This document shows positions 62,346 to 64,000 of a stretch of DNA of 64,000 nucleotides, piece after piece (position 1 is the first letter of the stretch; each line of letters opens with the position of its first letter). The notes under the pieces are model-generated. The model saw only the letters and a program-made list of their open reading frames with translations, was not told the DNA's origin and made no database searches. The DNA comes from JAJFJD01 sp965228425 (GTDB lineage: Bacteria > Pseudomonadota > Alphaproteobacteria > UBA8366). A program made the position numbers and the translations under genes. The stretch spans positions 5,022,001 to 5,086,000 of the forward strand of contig OZ245815.1 in the NCBI GenBank assembly GCA_965228425.1. The letters run 5' to 3'.

Positions 62346-62834
62346 ATGACCGACTCACCGAAAAATCCGGCCAAGCGCGCCGACGAAGACAGTCATTTTT
62401 TCGAGGACCTGCAGATCGGGCAGCAATTCCCCATCCCCTCGCGGACGATGACCGACGCGCTTTTTGCTGCCTTCCAGCTAGCCTCGGGCGACAATCATCC
62501 AAGCCACTACGACGTGGAATACTGCCGCGCGCATGGCCACCCGGGCATGCTGGCCCACGGGTTTCAGACCCTCATCCAAACCGCGCCGGGCGCCGGCACC
62601 TTCCCTTTCTACGTCGGCAGCGCCCTCGTGGGCTTTCTGGAACAGTCGTCGCGCTTCCTGAAGCCGGTCTATGTCGGGGACACGCTCTATTCGATGCTCG
62701 AGGTCGCCGACCTGAAACCGCAGCGAACCACCGGTGTCGCCACGTTGCGATCGACGGTCCACAATCAGAAGGACGAACTTGTCCTCGAAGGCGAGTTGAA
62801 ATTCCTGATCCGCCTGCGCGACCCGAACGTATGA
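62346..62834 (+). CDS. MaoC-like (R)-specific enoyl-CoA hydratase
   Basis: 162 residues from ATG 62346. The hot-dog fold hydratase motif is visible as ASGDNHPSHYDVEYCRAHGHPGMLAHGF (cited for position, residues about 48-75; core D-N-H-P). The Asp/His of the DNHP stretch add water to an enoyl-CoA. It is paired with the CoA-transferase gene 16 bases upstream, together forming a short acid-activation and hydration module. It ends about 100 bases before apaG. Confidence 0.9.
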   Translation: MTDSPKNPAKRADEDSHFFEDLQIGQQFPIPSRTMTDALFAAFQLASGDNHPSHYDVEYCRAHGHPGMLAHGFQTLIQTAPGAGTFPFYVGSALVGFLEQSSRFLKPVYVGDTLYSMLEVADLKPQRTTGVATLRSTVHNQKDELVLEGELKFLIRLRDPNV

Positions 62835-62869
62835 TATCTTGGTATCGGCGACCTGCTTCTAATTCGCCT

Positions 62870-62898
62870 TTGACAACGAAGCGCTTCCGGCCAATATG
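62870..62898 (+). promoter_or_regulatory. Candidate promoter for apaG
   Basis: TTGACA at 62870-62875 with a 17-base spacer to AATATG (three of six to the -10 consensus), 40 bases before the apaG ATG. Confidence 0.35.
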
Positions 62899-62938
62899 GG
62901 GAAATCGGGCACCGTGAAGGGGCACGCCGGAGTAAAGA

Positions 62939-63331
62939 ATGTACGAACAAGAAACGCGTCAGATCAAAGTCACGGTTAAGCCATTCTACCTGGAAGACCA
63001 ATCCTCACCCGACGAAAATCACTTTGTATGGGCCTATCACGTGCGGATTGAGAATGACGGCGGCGAAACGGTACAACTGCGCAACCGGTATTGGCGGATT
63101 ACCGATGCTCTCGGCCGGGTGCAGGAAGTTCGCGGCCCTGGCGTGGTCGGGGAGCAACCGGTCCTGAATCCCGGTGACGATTTTGAATACACGAGCGGTA
63201 CCCCGCTGCAAACACCGTCGGGAATCATGGTGGGGACCTATCAAATGGAAGCGGCGAGCGGCGAATTCTTCGATGTCGATATTCCGGCATTTTCTCTAGA
63301 TAGCCCTCACCAGCCGGTGCAATTGAACTAG
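62939..63331 (+). CDS. apaG: ApaG-family protein
   Basis: 130 residues. The fibronectin-III-like fold carries the hallmark stretch GPGVVGEQPVLNPGDDFEYTSGTPLQTPSGIM (cited for place, about residues 64-95). The first half, with HVRIENDGGETVQLRNRYWRITDA, is also typical. ApaG is linked to cobalt/magnesium tolerance and nucleoside tetraphosphate metabolism in enterobacteria, but its direct function is unsettled. It precedes folE on the same strand by 79 bases. Confidence 0.93.
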   Translation: MYEQETRQIKVTVKPFYLEDQSSPDENHFVWAYHVRIENDGGETVQLRNRYWRITDALGRVQEVRGPGVVGEQPVLNPGDDFEYTSGTPLQTPSGIMVGTYQMEAASGEFFDVDIPAFSLDSPHQPVQLN

Positions 63332-63410
63332 ATAGATCAATCGTAGCCGATCGAGACACATTCAATACGGCCGTGCGTCCAAGGGGACGTGACGCAGGAA
63401 GGAGTTAGTG

Positions 63411-64000
63411 GTGACGGAGCTTAAGAAGGCACAAAAACCCGGGGCCATAGACCTCGAAGCATCCGGTACGCCGGACCGTCCGACCCAAGGCGAGGCCGAA
63501 GAGGCAGTCCGGACGCTGATTCGTTGGGCCGGCGACGACCCAAGCCGCGACGGATTGCTTGGCACGCCGGAGCGCGTGGTGCGGGCCTATGACGAGTTCT
63601 TCGCCGGGTATAGCGAAGATCCCATGGAAATGCTGCAAAAAACCTTCAGCGAAACAGAAGGTTACGATGAAATGGTCGTCCTGCGGGACATCGATTTTCA
63701 TTCCCATTGCGAGCATCATATCGTTCCGATTATCGGCAAGGCCCACGTCGGCTACCTGCCCAGCGAACGAGTCGTCGGCATCAGCAAATTGGCGCGCGTC
63801 ATCGAGACCTTTGCGCGCCGGCTGCAAATCCAGGAAAAATTGACGGCGCAGATCGCCAACACCTTGGACGAAGTGCTGCAGCCGAAGGGCGTGGCCGTCG
63901 TGATCGAAGCCGTGCACCAATGCATGACCACGCGCGGCGTCAAGAAACAGGGTGTTTCCCTGGTCACCAGCCGTATGTTGGGCCAATTCCGCGACGATGC
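63411..64000 (+). CDS. folE: GTP cyclohydrolase I, truncated by the window end
   Basis: About 196 residues visible, open at the right edge. It makes dihydroneopterin triphosphate from GTP, first step of folate synthesis. The zinc and active-site motif SHCEHHIVPI (Cys, two His) is clear, with GTPERVVRAYDEFF near the start and RLQIQEKLTAQIA, EAVHQCMTTRGVKK (third zinc Cys) later. Start: GTG 63411, or the GTG one codon earlier, with GGAAGGAG just upstream. The C-terminal few codons lie outside the window. Confidence 0.95.
   Translation, partial: MTELKKAQKPGAIDLEASGTPDRPTQGEAEEAVRTLIRWAGDDPSRDGLLGTPERVVRAYDEFFAGYSEDPMEMLQKTFSETEGYDEMVVLRDIDFHSHCEHHIVPIIGKAHVGYLPSERVVGISKLARVIETFARRLQIQEKLTAQIANTLDEVLQPKGVAVVIEAVHQCMTTRGVKKQGVSLVTSRMLGQFRDD

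Overview
The window reads as a chromosomal segment of a high-GC alphaproteobacterium. It carries a sufD-sufS-sufU-sufT-sufA run, several family III CoA-transferases, one TTT and one TRAP uptake system, many TauD/LLM/Abhydrolase-type catabolic genes, and short intergenic gaps with strong Shine-Dalgarno sites. A Rhodospirillales-like relative is the best guess, but this is inference because no rRNA or phylogenetic marker set is present. No plasmid or phage genes, transposases, integrases, CRISPR arrays or toxin-antitoxin pairs were seen. One tRNA gene, Gly with anticodon CCC, is present.

Layout. 1-3322: the distal half of the SUF Fe-S assembly operon, then a PP-loop (Dph6-like) ATPase. 3329-8127: an enolase-superfamily dehydratase, a periplasmic gamma-glutamyltranspeptidase and a GT-C type membrane glycosyltransferase with more AT-rich composition. 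8184-8892: a Cys-rich lipoprotein gene broken by a frameshift. 9049-16861: a CoA-transferase, tRNA-Gly, and a leftward FCD regulator - ComA-like - TctC - TctAB set. It faces a sulfatase across a region holding a clear palindromic operator. This is the most interesting locus: a phosphosulfolactate-synthase-family enzyme packaged with its own regulator, a carboxylate transporter and a sulfatase. 16887-23115: a methyltransferase, two TauD/TfdA oxygenases around a GFA-family gene, a large alpha/beta hydrolase and an exported MBL-fold protein. 23279-26326: a dctPQM TRAP operon with an intercistronic hairpin.

26381-38323: mostly single catabolic genes (two LLM/NtaA flavin monooxygenases, a class II aldolase, cupin, glyoxalase, 2-hydroxyacid dehydrogenase, FAD dehydrogenase), plus a TTC38-like protein, an MFS carrier and a TetR regulator. 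38327-43990: small conserved genes, an AraC regulator, an exported YHS protein, and a possible ureide/N-carbamoyl group (isochorismatase-fold amidase, M20 carbamoylase, racemase-fold protein) with greB in its midst. 44084-50204: a HisC-like aminotransferase, RecQ, and a rightward amidase - alpha/beta hydrolase - DsbA-like isomerase run.

50211-57360: a LysR regulator, an MFS - TauD - alpha/beta hydrolase run, a RidA-like protein that may be two Rid halves, a small membrane protein and a molybdopterin oxidoreductase. 57483-61107: a MocR regulator, iteron-like repeats, and a radical SAM enzyme followed by a metallophosphoesterase lacking its first metal motif. 61148-64000: a CoA-transferase - MaoC pair, apaG, and the start of folE, which runs off the end.

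Metabolic theme (inference): scavenging of small carboxylates, sulfonates or sulfate esters and amides by an aerobic heterotroph. Every assignment rests on motifs read by eye; no database search was run.
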